Shown one piece after another: positions 23,671 through 35,300 of a stretch of 64,000 bases of DNA. The DNA lies in assembly GCF_012489685.1 (NCBI RefSeq), contig NC_080043.1, positions 39,633,127-39,697,126 on the forward strand, given 5' to 3'. Below the pieces are notes generated by a model. That model searched no databases. It was not told where the DNA came from and was given only the letters and a program-made list of their open reading frames with translations. Within the stretch, counting starts at the first letter, position 1. Each line of letters opens with the position of its first letter. This stretch comes from Lotus japonicus. Lineage: Eukaryota > Streptophyta > Magnoliopsida > Fabales > Fabaceae. The position numbers were made by a program, and so were the translations under genes.

Positions 23671-24960
23671 ATGGCAAGAACAAAGAATTTGAGTTTGCCC
23701 CCGGCCAACCGTTCTAGTCATGGTAGTAAAATCCCGCCCACGACATCGGTACGTAAGGTGCGTGCAGCCGCTGCCCTACGAAAGAAAGAAGAAGCACGTA
23801 AAAGGCGTGACGAGGCAACCCGTAAAAGGCATGCAGGTAGTGCAACGACTGCTGCCAGTGCAGTATAGGGGCCTGACGAACCTGAACAAGTACAGTAGCC
23901 TGAAGATGATGATATGGTTGATGTAGAACAGGGTTCTGGTGAAGGAGAGGAGGAGAGTTCTGGTGAAGAAGAGGAGGAGGGTTCTACCGAGGAGGAGGAG
24001 GAGGAGGAAGAGGAGGAGGAAGAGGAGGACGAGGATGCACAAGCGGATCAAGGTGAGGAAGATGATGATGATGACATATTCTTTCCTGGGGGGCCTTATG
24101 ACAATACCTTGCTGAAGAGCTTCAAGCAACATATATCACTGGAGGTGTGGAAGCATTACAAGAAACCTGCTGAAGTGCTTGATAGGGGTGTCTTGAAAAC
24201 CTACCACCATGAGAATGCTATGCTTGGGAATGATAAGGAGAAGCATAAGGATGTGTTAAAATGCTTTTTGACTTATGTAAAGGGAAGGGTTGTGGCTGCT
24301 GGTCTATTGCCTTTGTTGACATGCAACCTTCCCTCTGTTGACAAGACCATGCTAACAGCGTTTGTGGAGAGATGGCAGCAGGAGACATCCTCTTTCTATA
24401 TGCCATTTAGGGAGATGACCATCACACTGGATGACGTTAGTTGTTTGCTACACATTCCTGTGAAGGGCAAATTCTTCACTCTCCCATCCCTGACTCGTGA
24501 GGAAGCAACCACTGTATTACACAAACAGCTCGGTGTTGCACAACATACTGACACTCCAACGACAACGCCTCGCTACTTTGAGTGGTACAAGTCAATCTCA
24601 CACAGCTTTGTGGTCCCTCCTGAAACAAGAGGTCCTGTGGCAGTAACTCTTGTGGTAAAGATCAATAATTTAATGACTAGTTTGATTTTGTTTATGTTAC
24701 AATTTATGATTCTGTTTCATTGTTGCTTGTAGGATGTTCTCGAACAATTATGGGAGCTGAGTGATATCACAGTTGACCCCAGTGAGACCCCTCAGCGGAT
24801 CCTCGAGGCAAACCAGCGTATGCGGGATATCATAATGCAGCACTTGGAGTACGGAGGTGATGATGATGACAGTGGCAGTGGCAATGGAGTTACACCCCAT
24901 GGTAGTGGTGGTCATGACAGAAAAAAGAAAGGAAAAACATCTACCTCGAAGACTAGTTAG
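23671..24960 (+). pseudogene. Plant mobile domain (PMD) protein gene within the MULE, two nonsense codons
   Basis: Exon 1 is 23671-24654 and exon 2 24733-24960, joined by a 78-bp intron (GT at 24655, AG at 24731-24732) that preserves the frame. The N-terminus is basic (KKEEARKRRDEATRKR), followed by a very acidic Glu run (about 23940-24085) and then the mobile-domain core: YDNTLLKSFKQHISLEVW, FVERWQQETSSFYMPFREM, ITLDDVSCLLHIPVKG. Such domains occur in MAIN-like proteins and in many MULE-borne genes. The C-terminus is short and basic (DRKKKGKTSTSKTS). Two in-frame TAG codons (23866, 23896) split off the N-terminus; both could arise from CAG. Translation could still begin at ATG 23914, giving the acidic tract plus domain. 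Confidence 0.75.
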
Positions 24961-25202
24961 GTCTAGTGTTTTAGGATTAATTTATGGATGACTGTATTGA
25001 AGACGAATTATTTTTCACGTAGGTTGTGTTTAAAAGACAAGTTATGTTGTGATGTGATTAATTTAGTCTCCAATTGTTGTGTTTTGTACCATTTACTGCT
25101 ATGTTTTTTATCATGTTCTGCTTTTTATCATGTTCTGTTTTTTATCATGTTCTGTTTTTATGTTCTGTTTTGACTGAAACCTTTCTGTTGCAGATTTCCT
25201 TT

Positions 25203-25425
25203 CTCATCGCACACTCAGGGTGCGCCTGAATCGTACCCTTAAGATGCGTCTAAGACGCTCCATGAGAGTGCGATGTGTAACAAAATATGTGTTTAATCAG
25301 AAACTTTAAGGCCAGGGTCCCTGTACATTACACAAGTTCTGAATTAATCGCACTCTCAGGGTGCGTTTTAGACGCTTCTCCATGGTGCGTCTCAGACGCA
25401 CCCTGAGAGTGCGATTTGCAACTCG
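25203..25425. repeat. GTGCG/CGCAC hairpin cluster, right of the PMD gene
   Basis: Repeated units such as CGCAC-CCTGAGA-GTGCG, TCGCACTCTCAGGGTGCG and GCGTCTAAGACGC; each is an imperfect palindrome with a 3-7 base loop. Confidence 0.6.
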
Positions 25426-25650
25426 AAATCAGAAACATATATGAAACAGAAACATGATGAAACAAACATGAACATAATCATATACAAGAAAAGGACTTTA
25501 TTCATAATTTTTGGATGATAAATTACAAAATTTTCGAACATACAAGTACAATGACCCCTAGACCCTAGGTCCTAACCCTAGTACTTGACATATACAAGTA
25601 CAATGACCCCCCACATATGGGATACAATTAGGAGAGTGTCTTCCTCTTCT

Positions 25651-25803
25651 TCAGGTCCTCTTCCTTGGCTTCTGAGCTCCTTTTCCTTGTCTTCTCCTCC
25701 TCGGCATCCCGGATGGATCTAGTGCAGCCACCTGAGCCTGGGTGAGCCTTGATACTTCCATTACAATCTCACACCGCCGGAGGACATTTTCTACGGGATT
25801 GTG
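25651..25803 (-). pseudogene. Unidentified C-terminal coding fragment in the MULE
   Basis: On the minus strand a frame reads VLRRCEIVMEVSRLTQAQV then ALDPSGMPRRRRQGKGAQK and stops at 25653-25651. The basic Arg/Lys tail looks nuclear. The upstream end runs into an inverted repeat (25818-25933: ACTTTGAGTACTTTGA and its reverse), so the rest has been lost or rearranged. I do not recognise the family. Confidence 0.4.
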
Positions 25804-26164
25804 GACCTATTCTATTTAGAAACTTTGAGTACTTTGAACAAGCAAGGATGAGCAAGGATGGTCACCCCTACATTAGCAACTATGGCACTCTAAATTTGAA
25901 ATTTCACTTTCAAAGTACTCAAAGTTGCTAATGTTGGGGATAACATCCACATAACCCCAACCTCTCAAAACCCCCTAAACTAAAAGAATAACATTAAAAA
26001 CAAGACATACTAAAAGCATAGAAGAGGAGGGGAGGAAGAAGAGAGATTTTGTGTGAAAAATGAAGGATTGGGAAGCCCTTTTTATAGAGCTGCGGTGACC
26101 TAGGTTGTAACGACGCACTTAATGACTCATTTAATTAGTTTTACCAGTTGTTGACTCATGGTCA

Positions 26165-26290
26165 ATGGCCGGTGCGTTTTAAACGCACTCTCAAAGTGTG
26201 TCACCATCGCACCCTCAGTGTGCGTCCGATGTCGCACTCTGAAAATGAGGTTCAAACAACGACCATCACGCTAGTTAAAGGTGCGTTCGA
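26165..26290. repeat. GTGCG/CGCAC hairpin cluster near the right MULE end
   Basis: Contains GTGCGTTTTAAACGCAC and CGCACCCTCAGTGTGCG, the same motif family as the two clusters flanking the PMD gene. Confidence 0.6.
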
Positions 26291-26376
26291 AAAGGGTAAT
26301 TTCGGGTTTCAGAAATTTCCTTCGGTCTAAATAGGGGTGGGGGGGGGGGGTCTGAATAACAATTCCCATCCAAAAA

Positions 26377-26445
26377 TCCTGAGTCCGACGAGATCGAGGA
26401 TCTACAAAGTTCTCTTGAGGCCCATGACCAAAGGTTGTCGTAGAG
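26377..26445 (+). pseudogene. Continuation of the copia gag split by the MULE
   Basis: Reads DEIEDLQSSLEAHDQRLS then a stop; see the fragment ending at 16100. Confidence 0.7.
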
Positions 26446-28496
26446 GTATTTGATAAAGGTTTTTTTTCTTGATTTTATTGCTCTGGGGTTAAATCTTTAT
26501 GATTCAATCATAGGAAGTAGATACAGGTTTTTGTCCTTAGGGTTGTGTGAACATCAGTTCCACAAGTTAAATATTGATTTGAGCAGATAGAAAGATGTTT
26601 GTGAATTTTGTTGTTGTGATTTTAATTAAAGAAAACAGTACAAGAAGGTTTACAAAGGTAATAAAGGAGAAAACATTTTCTGAATGCATTCACCTAATCC
26701 TCTAATTGCTTTCAACTCAAACACTTTTGTAATGATTCATTTCATTTATGATGTCGAGATGAATCTATCTGTTGGAATTTCTATATGAAATCCCTTACCA
26801 TCTAAAAAACCCAAAGGAACAATACAACTCATCTTCTATCTCAAAGACATTTTCAATGACTAATATATCCTAAGACAATGTATCTTAGGCTTGCGAATCC
26901 CCGTCGTCACCCCGGAAGATCCTGTTAGAACTTAGAACCTCACCTATCACGTGGAAATTTAATATTGTTCCTACCCAAGAATTCTCACCCTAGGACAACT
27001 AGCTCATTGAGTGATTTCTCTCTTGAACTGGATCCACAGTTATCTCCCGATGTCATGCTATTCCACAGAAATCTAACACCAATTGCTGATACTTAAAGTG
27101 TTGAAAGTAAAACTTTAACACGTTGTATTGTGACCTAAGACATAGGCGTCTACTTCCATTAAACTAAGAATTCACCAATTCATATCAATTTCCCGATCTA
27201 TTCATAAATTTTTGAAGCTCTTTGATTATTAGTTGATTGGTTAGAAGCATGAAGCATTGAAAGAAACGCCATACATGAAGGATTTACATTGTCGCAACCA
27301 GTTTAGCGGCGGGACGACGCTAAAATGTTTAGAATTCAGAAGAGTCACCATCAACAATTTTAAAGAGGGAAAATGTCAGAAAACCTGTTAAGATATGGTT
27401 TTCGCAATCACAACTAGATCTGGGAGTCGATTACGCGTAGGAAAGGTACTAACATCCTACAACGTTCGTTTATAAACACTTACCTTTAATTAATTGTGTA
27501 AAATATATTAGCTTTTCAAAAATACTTATTCCACCCCAAGTAAATATTTATTAGTTTAATTATGTATCTAATTAGTTGAATTTAACTAATAAAATGAAAA
27601 TATATTATTTACAGATTTGGCAGGACAAGCCTTTGAGGCTTGCGCCTACGTATCCCCCCTTGTGCAATGGGGTCTTCAAGGCCACATAGTTCTTAGGGTT
27701 AAATATATTTTAGATTTGGGGTGCTTGATGGGAATCGTGTCCCGGCCTACGTATTCTCTTTAGAGAGACATCAAGGCAACGTAGTTCTGAAGGAAAGCTT
27801 GATTTGGAAGGGCTAGAGAAAGCTTAAAGAAGCTTGATTACGAAAGACTTGAAGAAGCTTGAACCTGACTGTGAAAGCTCGAATAAGCTTGATTATGAAT
27901 AACAATCCTACATTATCCAGGGTGATAGACTGATAGTCTTCAAAGGGGATCAGAAAATGCAACCTCTAGGCCCAACCCACACGAAATGAAACGGGATAAA
28001 AGAAAAAGTTGTGCATATGAACAGTGAAATAGAGCTTTGAATCTTAAGTAAGTAGATTATGTTATTTCATAGAAAGAGTAATCTCTTAATCAAAGAGTCA
28101 TGTCTCTTCACTTAAATATCAAACAATACATTCATTTATTTAATTATTAAATAAATTATTTAACATATCACATGAGACATTTCTTACATATCCTTATTCG
28201 TGATTGTTGTTCTGGGATGACAAAGTGTCTCCCTCTCCATCATAAAGAAAAAGTTAGGCACACTATTTATTTATCATTTATAATTCTCTATTACTTGTTA
28301 TAGGACATGTTATATAGTGTATCTACATCCTTAATTTTGTATCGGCTAACCCTAATAATTCCAGCAATTAGTATCATAGTTGATGGTCCTATTAAGCCGA
28401 GTATTTAGTTTGGCGATGGTTGATAGCCTCGTACTACTTGGTAAGACTTCCGCTTGAGAGGGAGTATAATATTATGATTTGCACTTGAGGGGAGAA
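26446..28496. other. Degraded repeat-like intergenic sequence
   Basis: No gene is supported. Phrases such as the paired GCCTACGTAT.C segments (27640-27790) and a row of GAAGCTTGA units (27800-27890) suggest old LTR or satellite-like material. A purine-rich CACTTGAGGGGAGAA at 28481-28496 is a polypurine tract for the LTR that follows. Confidence 0.4.
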
Positions 28497-28910
28497 TGTT
28501 GAAAATTTCAAGTGAGTAATAAATCATAACTCCTTCATTGTCTTAAGGTTTTGGATTAAGATATTTTGTTAGATCAATGTTATCTCTTAAGAACAAACCA
28601 AAGAAATCATGCTTTGTGTTTGTGATGGATGTGAAAATACAAGAGTTCAAGGATAAGTTTTATACAGAAGCAAGAGTTTAGGGACTAGTTTGTAATAGTT
28701 TGTAGTTAGGTTGTTATGTGAGCTGGCAAGTAGTTAGATTAGTTAAAACTGAATTAGTTAGAGGTTAGTTACTGAGTTCTATTATAAACAGAGAGTTTAG
28801 CATCTTCACATTGTAATCTGAAGTATTCTGATTAATAGATTCAATCCAATTTTCATCTTCTTCTTCCACAAGCTTCTTCTATAAGCTTGTTTCAGTTTTC
28901 AGTTTTCTTT
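28497..28910 (+). repeat. Copia-type 3' LTR relic
   Basis: Starts TGTTGAAAATTTCAAGTG immediately after a polypurine tract and contains a leader-like TATAAACAGAGAG (28791) and CAATCCAATTTTCATC end region. The 3' boundary is uncertain and no internal region is recognisable upstream. Confidence 0.5.
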
Positions 28911-29098
28911 GAATGGAGATTGTGCAAGATAAAGGTGTAATGGCATTTAATTTTAAAATATCAGTTTCAAATTTATAGAACAAAATTGATGGTGCCCATT
29001 AAATCCGTTGAAAAGAAGTCAATTTCATTCTTGTATGGTTAATGTGCTTTATTGTATTGAAGGTTTTATTTTTAAGGGTTGTCTAAATGATCATGATG

Positions 29099-29234
29099 AA
29101 GTTTGGGTTATATAACTCATCATCCAATCAAATTGGAGATAAGTGAGTTGAAAATAAATTAATAAATAAAATATATAAATTTCAACTCACTTATCTTCAA
29201 TGTGATTGGATGATAAGTTACTTAACCCAAACTT
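29099..29234. mobile_element. MITE, 136 bp, almost entirely hairpin
   Basis: AAGTTTGGGTTA (29099) and TAACCCAAACTT (to 29234) are exact inverted ends; the arms, including TCATCCAATCA and ATAAGTGAGTTGAAA, remain complementary with few mismatches for about 55 bp around an AT-rich loop. It lies about 0.6 kb upstream of the first methyltransferase gene. Confidence 0.8.
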
Positions 29235-29828
29235 TCTCATATGTTATTTACACAACTCCTATTTTTAAGGCCTTAATAACACAATGAATTATCCTTGATG
29301 GAGAAAAGCAGACGTTGGAAGAGAAGAAATGGAATCCAACGATTTCTAGAAGGATAAAATGGCAGTAGAACCGAAAAAGAATCGATGGTAAAAGAGAAGT
29401 AGAAAGAATCTCCTTTCTCTTTGTCCTAAGTATTGGTGTAGAGATTCCAGCAGGTCTAAATTCTGAGTGCACATTATCTTACGTGCAACTGTATTAATAT
29501 TGAGGAGCAAACACGACACTGAATTGCATCGGAGATTTACAAGAATTTTTACTTTTAAGGCAGTAGTTCGTCACTGCACAACTATTTTCCAAATATTTAC
29601 AACACAAGAAATGAAAGCAAGTCGAGAATAATATATCATTTTCGGCAAGTGGAAATAACAATATTTTGGCACATATTATGATGTTCCAGCTCTTCTGCAA
29701 TAATTCTACCTAAAAGTATCACAACCAAATGTTGTCTCCCACTAATTTTAAATAATACCATATTTAGTCTTTTCATAATCGTGAATGTAATGGAAAGCAT
29801 GGACATATTAACAGGGGACCCTGCACGC

Positions 29829-29838
29829 TTTATAAATG
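29829..29838 (+). promoter_or_regulatory. TATA box of the first O-methyltransferase gene
   Basis: TTTATAAATGGAC lies 55 bp before the chosen start codon. The same TATAAATGGAC(A/G)CAAGTAAGGT block precedes the second gene at the same spacing, so it is a conserved core promoter. Confidence 0.75.
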
Positions 29839-29892
29839 GACACAAGTAAGGTGAGGATTCTACAACAAAATCGAGCAAGTAGCAATATCATT

Positions 29893-31341
29893 ATGGAATT
29901 CAATCATGAAGACAATGCTACTAAACTATTTCAAGCTCAATCCCACGTATTCAATCACATTTTCAGTTTCATAAACTCTATGTCTCTTAAGTGTGCAATT
30001 GACTTGTGCATACCAGATATCATACATAACTATGTTCAACCCATGCCACTTTCAAAACTCATTGCTTCTCTACCAATCCACCCCTCTAAAACCAAAAGCA
30101 TCTTTCGCTTGATGCGAATTTTGACCAATTCTGGATTCTTTATTCAGCACAATGTCACAGAAAATGAGCTTGAAGTGAGGTATGAGCTAACTGATGCATC
30201 TAGACTACTTATTAAGGACCACCCCTTCAGTATGTCATCTTCACTGCATTGCATACTTGATCCAATTTTAACTGAGCCATGGTATCAATTTTCTACTTGG
30301 TTCAAAAATGAAGATCCTACACCTTTTTACACAAAGAATGGGATGTCATTTTGGGAATATTTTAGCCATAACCCCAAACACAGGCACAGATTCAATGATG
30401 CCATGGCTAGTGACACTCGATTGGTTTCAAGTGCAGTCATGGAAAAGTGCAAAGGGGTGTTCAAGGGATTGGAGACACTGGTTGATGTTGGGGGAGGCAC
30501 TGGGACTTTTGCTAAGGCAATAGCTAAGTCATTCCCACAACTTGAGTGCATTGTATTTGATCTCCCACATGTTGTCTCTGGCTTGCAAGGAAGTGAAAAC
30601 ATTAAATATGTTGGAGGGAACATGTTTGAGGCAATTCCTGCAACTGATTCCATTTTGTTGAAGGTAAAATGTTGTCACATAGTTAGAATATGTTTGATTT
30701 ACTGCTAAAAAGTATGGAAACTAATGACAAAATAACACATCCTGATGCACTTATTGATGTAAAACTTGCTATTTGCTTCGACAAAAAGTGTATCACAAAT
30801 GTGTTATTTTTCAGTTTTCATTCGTTTTAACAATAAACCAAACATGCTCTAAAATATATCTTCTAAAGTACCTCTCTGACAGATAAACCATGCTTGAAGG
30901 TCTATGCATATTTTATTTCATTTCGACTCTACAAATGAAAAATATGTTATGAAGTTAATGATGATTTAATTAAACATGAAGTGGATACTGTATGAAGTAC
31001 AGAAAATTAATATTGAATCTACTTTGAATTGCATGAAGTGGATACTGCATGATTGGAATGATGAAGAATGCATGAAAATATTGAAGAACTGCAAGGAGGC
31101 AATCTCAAAAAAAGGTAAAAGGGGAAAGGTGATCATCATAGACGTGGTGATTGGGAATGAGAAGGGAGATAGTGAATCAATTGAAACGAAGCTCTTTTAC
31201 GACTTGGAGATGATGGCATTGCTCGGTGGCAAAGAGAGAGATGAGAAAGAATGGGCCAAGTTAATTTTCTCTGTTGGCTTCAGTAACTACAAGATAACTC
31301 CAGTTCTTGGTCTCAGGTCTCTCATTGAGGTGTATCCATAG
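29893..31341 (+). CDS. Isoflavone O-methyltransferase-like protein, copy 1
   Basis: Predicted SAM-dependent class I plant O-methyltransferase that would methylate a hydroxyl of an isoflavonoid or related phenolic in the cytosol. Exon 1 29893-30663, exon 2 31039-31341, 357 aa, close to the usual 350-365. The N-terminal dimerisation part has FQAQSHVFNHIFSFINSMSL; the SAM-binding motif is LVDVGGGTGTF; the substrate/SAM loop is FDLPHVV...YVGGNMF; exon 2 starts WILHDWNDEE with the catalytic His and ends SLIEVYP. The intron (375 bp) has GT at 30664 and an AG at 31037-31038. ATG 29893 is preferred over ATG 29836 because the latter lies within the TATA box. Exact substrate (7-OH, 4'-OH or other) cannot be read from sequence. 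Confidence 0.88.
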
Positions 31342-31508
31342 TGTTGCCTATTGACAAGTGATAAGAAGCTAGCTGAGTCACATTATGTACAATTGATATA
31401 AATTCCTCTACGAATTTTTTATATTGATATTCTTGTCCAAGTTTTCATTCTATATAAGTTGCATTCTGTTTGATAAGGAAAAAAAAAACATAAGTGGGGA
31501 TTCAGTGT
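31342..31508. other. 3' flank of copy 1 up to the copia insertion
   Basis: AT-rich trailer with a run of A at 31480; the copia target duplication GCTTG follows at 31509. Confidence 0.5.
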
Positions 31509-31513
31509 GCTTG

Positions 31514-31680
31514 TGTTAGAGATAAATAGGCATAATATCCTACGGGATATTTCTTTATTTATTTATAGACTTATTTTGTAATATGCCTCCGAATATTCTT
31601 AGCATATTCTATACTTTCATTATTATAAACAAAATTGTCTACCTCACACACAATTTGTGGTGAGAGTATCCAATCTTACA
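31514..31680 (+). repeat. 5' LTR of the 31.5-kb copia element
   Basis: TG...CA unit of 167 bp directly followed by the primer site. Confidence 0.93.
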
Positions 31681-32311
31681 TGGTATCAGGTTTAAGTTGA
31701 AACCCTAGCCTCCAAACTCTCCCTGTGGCGCCACCTTTCTTTTTTCCTCTTTTTTCCTTACTACCTAAAAAATCGAGCCAAACAGCTGCCACACAAATTC
31801 TGCACCTACCTGCACCTGTCCTTCCGTGCGCCGTCAGCCTCGTGGTTTGCGCGCTGCCATTCCACGCTGCCCCTCTCACCTTCTGTGATGTTGTTTTCTT
31901 GTGCTTTGTGTGCAGTCTTGGGTACACGTGAGCACTTGGAAATCACCTTGCTTGAGTTCCCGCGCCGCCAGACGCCTTGATTTCCGCCCCTTGTTTTCAC
32001 TGTCCAGCCGCCAGCTTTGCTTTTCACGCCGCACTCTCTTTTTCCACGCCGCTCGACATAATTTTGCCCTACCAGGTCTCGTGCTTCGCGAAGTGCCCCT
32101 GTGTTTGTGCATGGAACCTTGTTTTCCGTACCACTTTATCATCTGCTTGCCTCATTTTATGTGCGCCTCTACTCCTCTCGCCCCGCGCCGCCAGATAGCT
32201 TGATTTTCAGTGCTCTGCCACGCCTTGGATTTTGCGTGCCATAGCTTTTTTGGTTTTGACTCTTATTCAGAGTTGATAATTATTGTTTTCGGTTGATAAT
32301 TATTCTTTCAC

Positions 32312-35300
32312 ATGGCCGATATTATTACTCCTCCGTTAATGTCTTTCAACACTTTGCTGCACATGATTACAGTGAAACTTAAAGCAGATAATCTTCTTCT
32401 TTGGCGTAAGCAAGTTACTGCTCTTCTTCATAACCAGAACCTATTTGATATTGTTGATGATACAGTTGATCCTCCGCCCAAGTTTGTGCAGGAGACTTCT
32501 GCTTCAATAGTCTCTCCAAATCCTCTTTTTGTTCAGTGGCAGGCTCGTGATCGTAATGTCAACAGTCTGCTTCTTTCGTCCCTGGCCGAGGAGACCTTAT
32601 CTGAGACTCTTAGTGCAACCACTGCTCGTGATGTTTGGACCGCTCTCCATTCTGCTTATGCTTCCCGCAGCAAGGCTCGTGAACTGCGTCTCCGTGATGA
32701 ACTCCAACTCTTGTGTCGTGGTTCTCTCTCTGTTTCTGAGTATGGACGAAAATTTCGCACCATTTGTGATCAGTTGGCTGCTATTGGTGCACATGTGGCT
32801 CATGATGACAAAGTTCACTCGTTCCTTCGTGGTATTGGCCCCTCCTATGCAAATTTCTCCATGGGCCAGCTTGATCAAGTACCCCTGCCCTTATTTACTG
32901 ATAATCTTTGTAAAGTCGAGAGCCATGCTATTTTTTAGGCTTCTCTTGAGGAATCTGTGACCCCTCCACCTGGTGCTTTCATGCGAGCAATCAGACTCCT
33001 TCTTCTAGCTCTCAGTCTTCTCGTGGTGGTCACCATGGTAATTCTAATGGTGGCTCTCGTCCGCGTCGTGACAATGGTGGCTCTCGTCGCCGTGGCTCTT
33101 ATACTCCTCGTTGTCAACTTTGTCGTAAGCAGGGTCACTTTGCTGATAAATGTCCGGTTTGCTGGGATTGTCCTTCCGAGTTTGCAAATTCGGCACAATT
33201 GTTTGCTGCCGGTTTTTCGTTGAACAACTCCAACCGTTCTGACAGGTATATGGATACAGGTGCTACCTCACATATGACTCATTCTCTATCTCAGCTGACA
33301 GACTCTCATGACTACTCTGGTAATGATCGTGTTCTTGTCGGTAATGGAGCTGGTTTACCTATTACTCATATTGGTTCTCGTTCTGCTTCCCATTCTGTTC
33401 CTTTATCTAATGTTTTGGTTGTACCTCGGCTAACCAAGAATCTTGTCTCTGTTAGCAAATTGACTCATGACCATAATGCTAGAGCTATTTTTGAGGCCGA
33501 TTCTTTTGTTATTCAGAACCGACAAACGGGGGTTGTTCTAGGAAAGGGCCCATGTGATAAGGGACTTTATGTTCTTGACCAAGGATCGCATGCGCTGTTT
33601 GCTACCAAAATTTCATTACCTTGTGCCTCATTTGAATCATGGCACTCACGGTTAGGCCATGTTAATTTTGATGTTATTCAAAAATTGCATAAACTTTGTT
33701 GTTTCAACGTTTCCTCTATTTTGCCTAAGCATATCTGTTGTACTTCTTGTCAGATGGCTAAGAGTAAGCGTTTAGCCTTTTATGATAATCATAAACGAGC
33801 TTCTGCCGTTTTAGACCTTGTCCATTGTGACTTATGGGGACCGTCTCCTGTTGCCTCTGTTGATGATTTTTCTTACTTTGTTATTTTTGTGGATGAATTT
33901 TCCCGGTTTACTTGGTTTTATCCATTGAAGCGCAAGTCTGACTTTTATGATGTCCTTGTTCGATTTAAAGCATTTGTGGAAAATCAATTCTCCCGGTTGA
34001 TCAAAGTTTTCCAAAGTGAAAATGGCACCAAGTTCACCAATAACAAAGTCCAGGCCTTATTTTCTTCTTCAGGTGCGCTTCATCGGTTTTCATGCCCTCA
34101 TACTCAGCCATAGAATGGTCGGGTTGAACGGAAACACATACATGTTCTTGAGCTTGGTCTTGCTATGTTGTATCACTCACATGTCTCTACTCACAATTAA
34201 TATATATTATTAATTGTGTGCCCTCTAAGGTGTTATCTAATAAGATTCCTTTTCCGGGCTCCTATTTCAGGTTACACCTACATATGCAAATTTCCATCCT
34301 TTTGGATGTCGAGTGTTTCCGTGCTTGCGTCCCTACATGAAAAATAAATTCAGTCCTCGGAGTACTCCTTGCATATTTCTAGGATACAACAATCATCACA
34401 AAGGATTCAAATGCTTCGATCCAACTACTTCTCGCACTTATGTGTCCCGTCATGCTCAATTTGATGAATTTTGCTTCCCGTTTGCAGGTTCAAAATCTTC
34501 TCCCAATGACTTGGTGGTGTCTACGTTTTATGAACCGGCGTCAGAATCTCCTCCATCTTCACAACCTGTTATTCCTGTTGTTCCGGAGAGTTCTCCACCG
34601 ACTGGTCCTCTGCCTTGTCCATCGTGTGTTGACCCAGATGTTCAGCTGGTTCCTGCTGTTGATGCACCACCTTCGCCGTTTCCTCACAATGATGCTCCAC
34701 CTTCATCGGCTCCTACTTCCCCAGCACAGCCGGTCACCCCTCCTGTTGCGACTCAGGCTCCGACTGCTTCATCGCCTACCCCTCCTGCAACTGTGGCTCA
34801 GGTTCCACTTGCTCCTGTTGATGCTCGTCCGCGGACTCGCTCTCAGAATGGTATTTCAAAGCCGAATCCGCGTTATGCTTTGATTCATGCTCAGCCTACT
34901 GGTCTTCTCACTGCTTTGCATACTGTTACTGAGCCTAAGGGATTCAAATCTGCTATGAAGCATCCTCACTGGTTGGCGGCAGTGGAGGATGAACTTTCTA
35001 CTCTTCATAAGAATCGTACTTGGACTTTGGTTCCTCGTCCTTCCACTACCAATGTTGTTGGAAGTAAATTGGTTTTTCGCACTAAATTTCATAGTGACGG
35101 CACTGTTGAGCGCTTAAAATCGCGTTTGGTGGCTCAGGGTTTCACGCAGATTCCAGGGTTTGATTACTCTCTTACTTTTAGTCCTGTTGTCAAAGCTACT
35201 ATTGTACACCTTATTTTATCTTCTGCCGTGCTTAATGATTGGCAGCTTCATCAGTTGAATGTCAAAAATGCTTTCCTTCACGGTCATCTCACTGAAACAG

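Larger units (their letters stand above)
16101..26367. mobile_element. Mutator-like element carrying a plant mobile domain gene
   Basis: Inverted ends GGGAATTGTTATTCAGACCC (16101 onward, and reversed up to 26367) continue imperfectly for about 45 bp and differ mainly by a run of extra C/G in the right copy. A perfect 9-bp duplication ATCCAAAAA flanks it (16092-16100 and 26368-26376). Removing the nested copia element leaves about 3.3 kb. No MURA transposase is seen; the cargo is a plant mobile domain gene plus a short reverse-strand coding fragment, with GC-rich hairpin motifs on both sides. Confidence 0.93.

Noticed and set aside
23776..24132. 118-codon reverse-strand frame with Leu/Phe runs resembling membrane helices
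   Set aside because: It is the complement of the GAG/GAA-rich acidic tract of the PMD gene.
29836..29892. Upstream ATG giving a 19-residue N-terminal extension of methyltransferase copy 1
   Set aside because: The ATG lies within the TATA box and the extension is not matched in copy 2.
34440..34883. 147-codon open frame
   Set aside because: It is a shadow of the copia pol frame at 34313-35569 and has only low-complexity Leu/Arg content.
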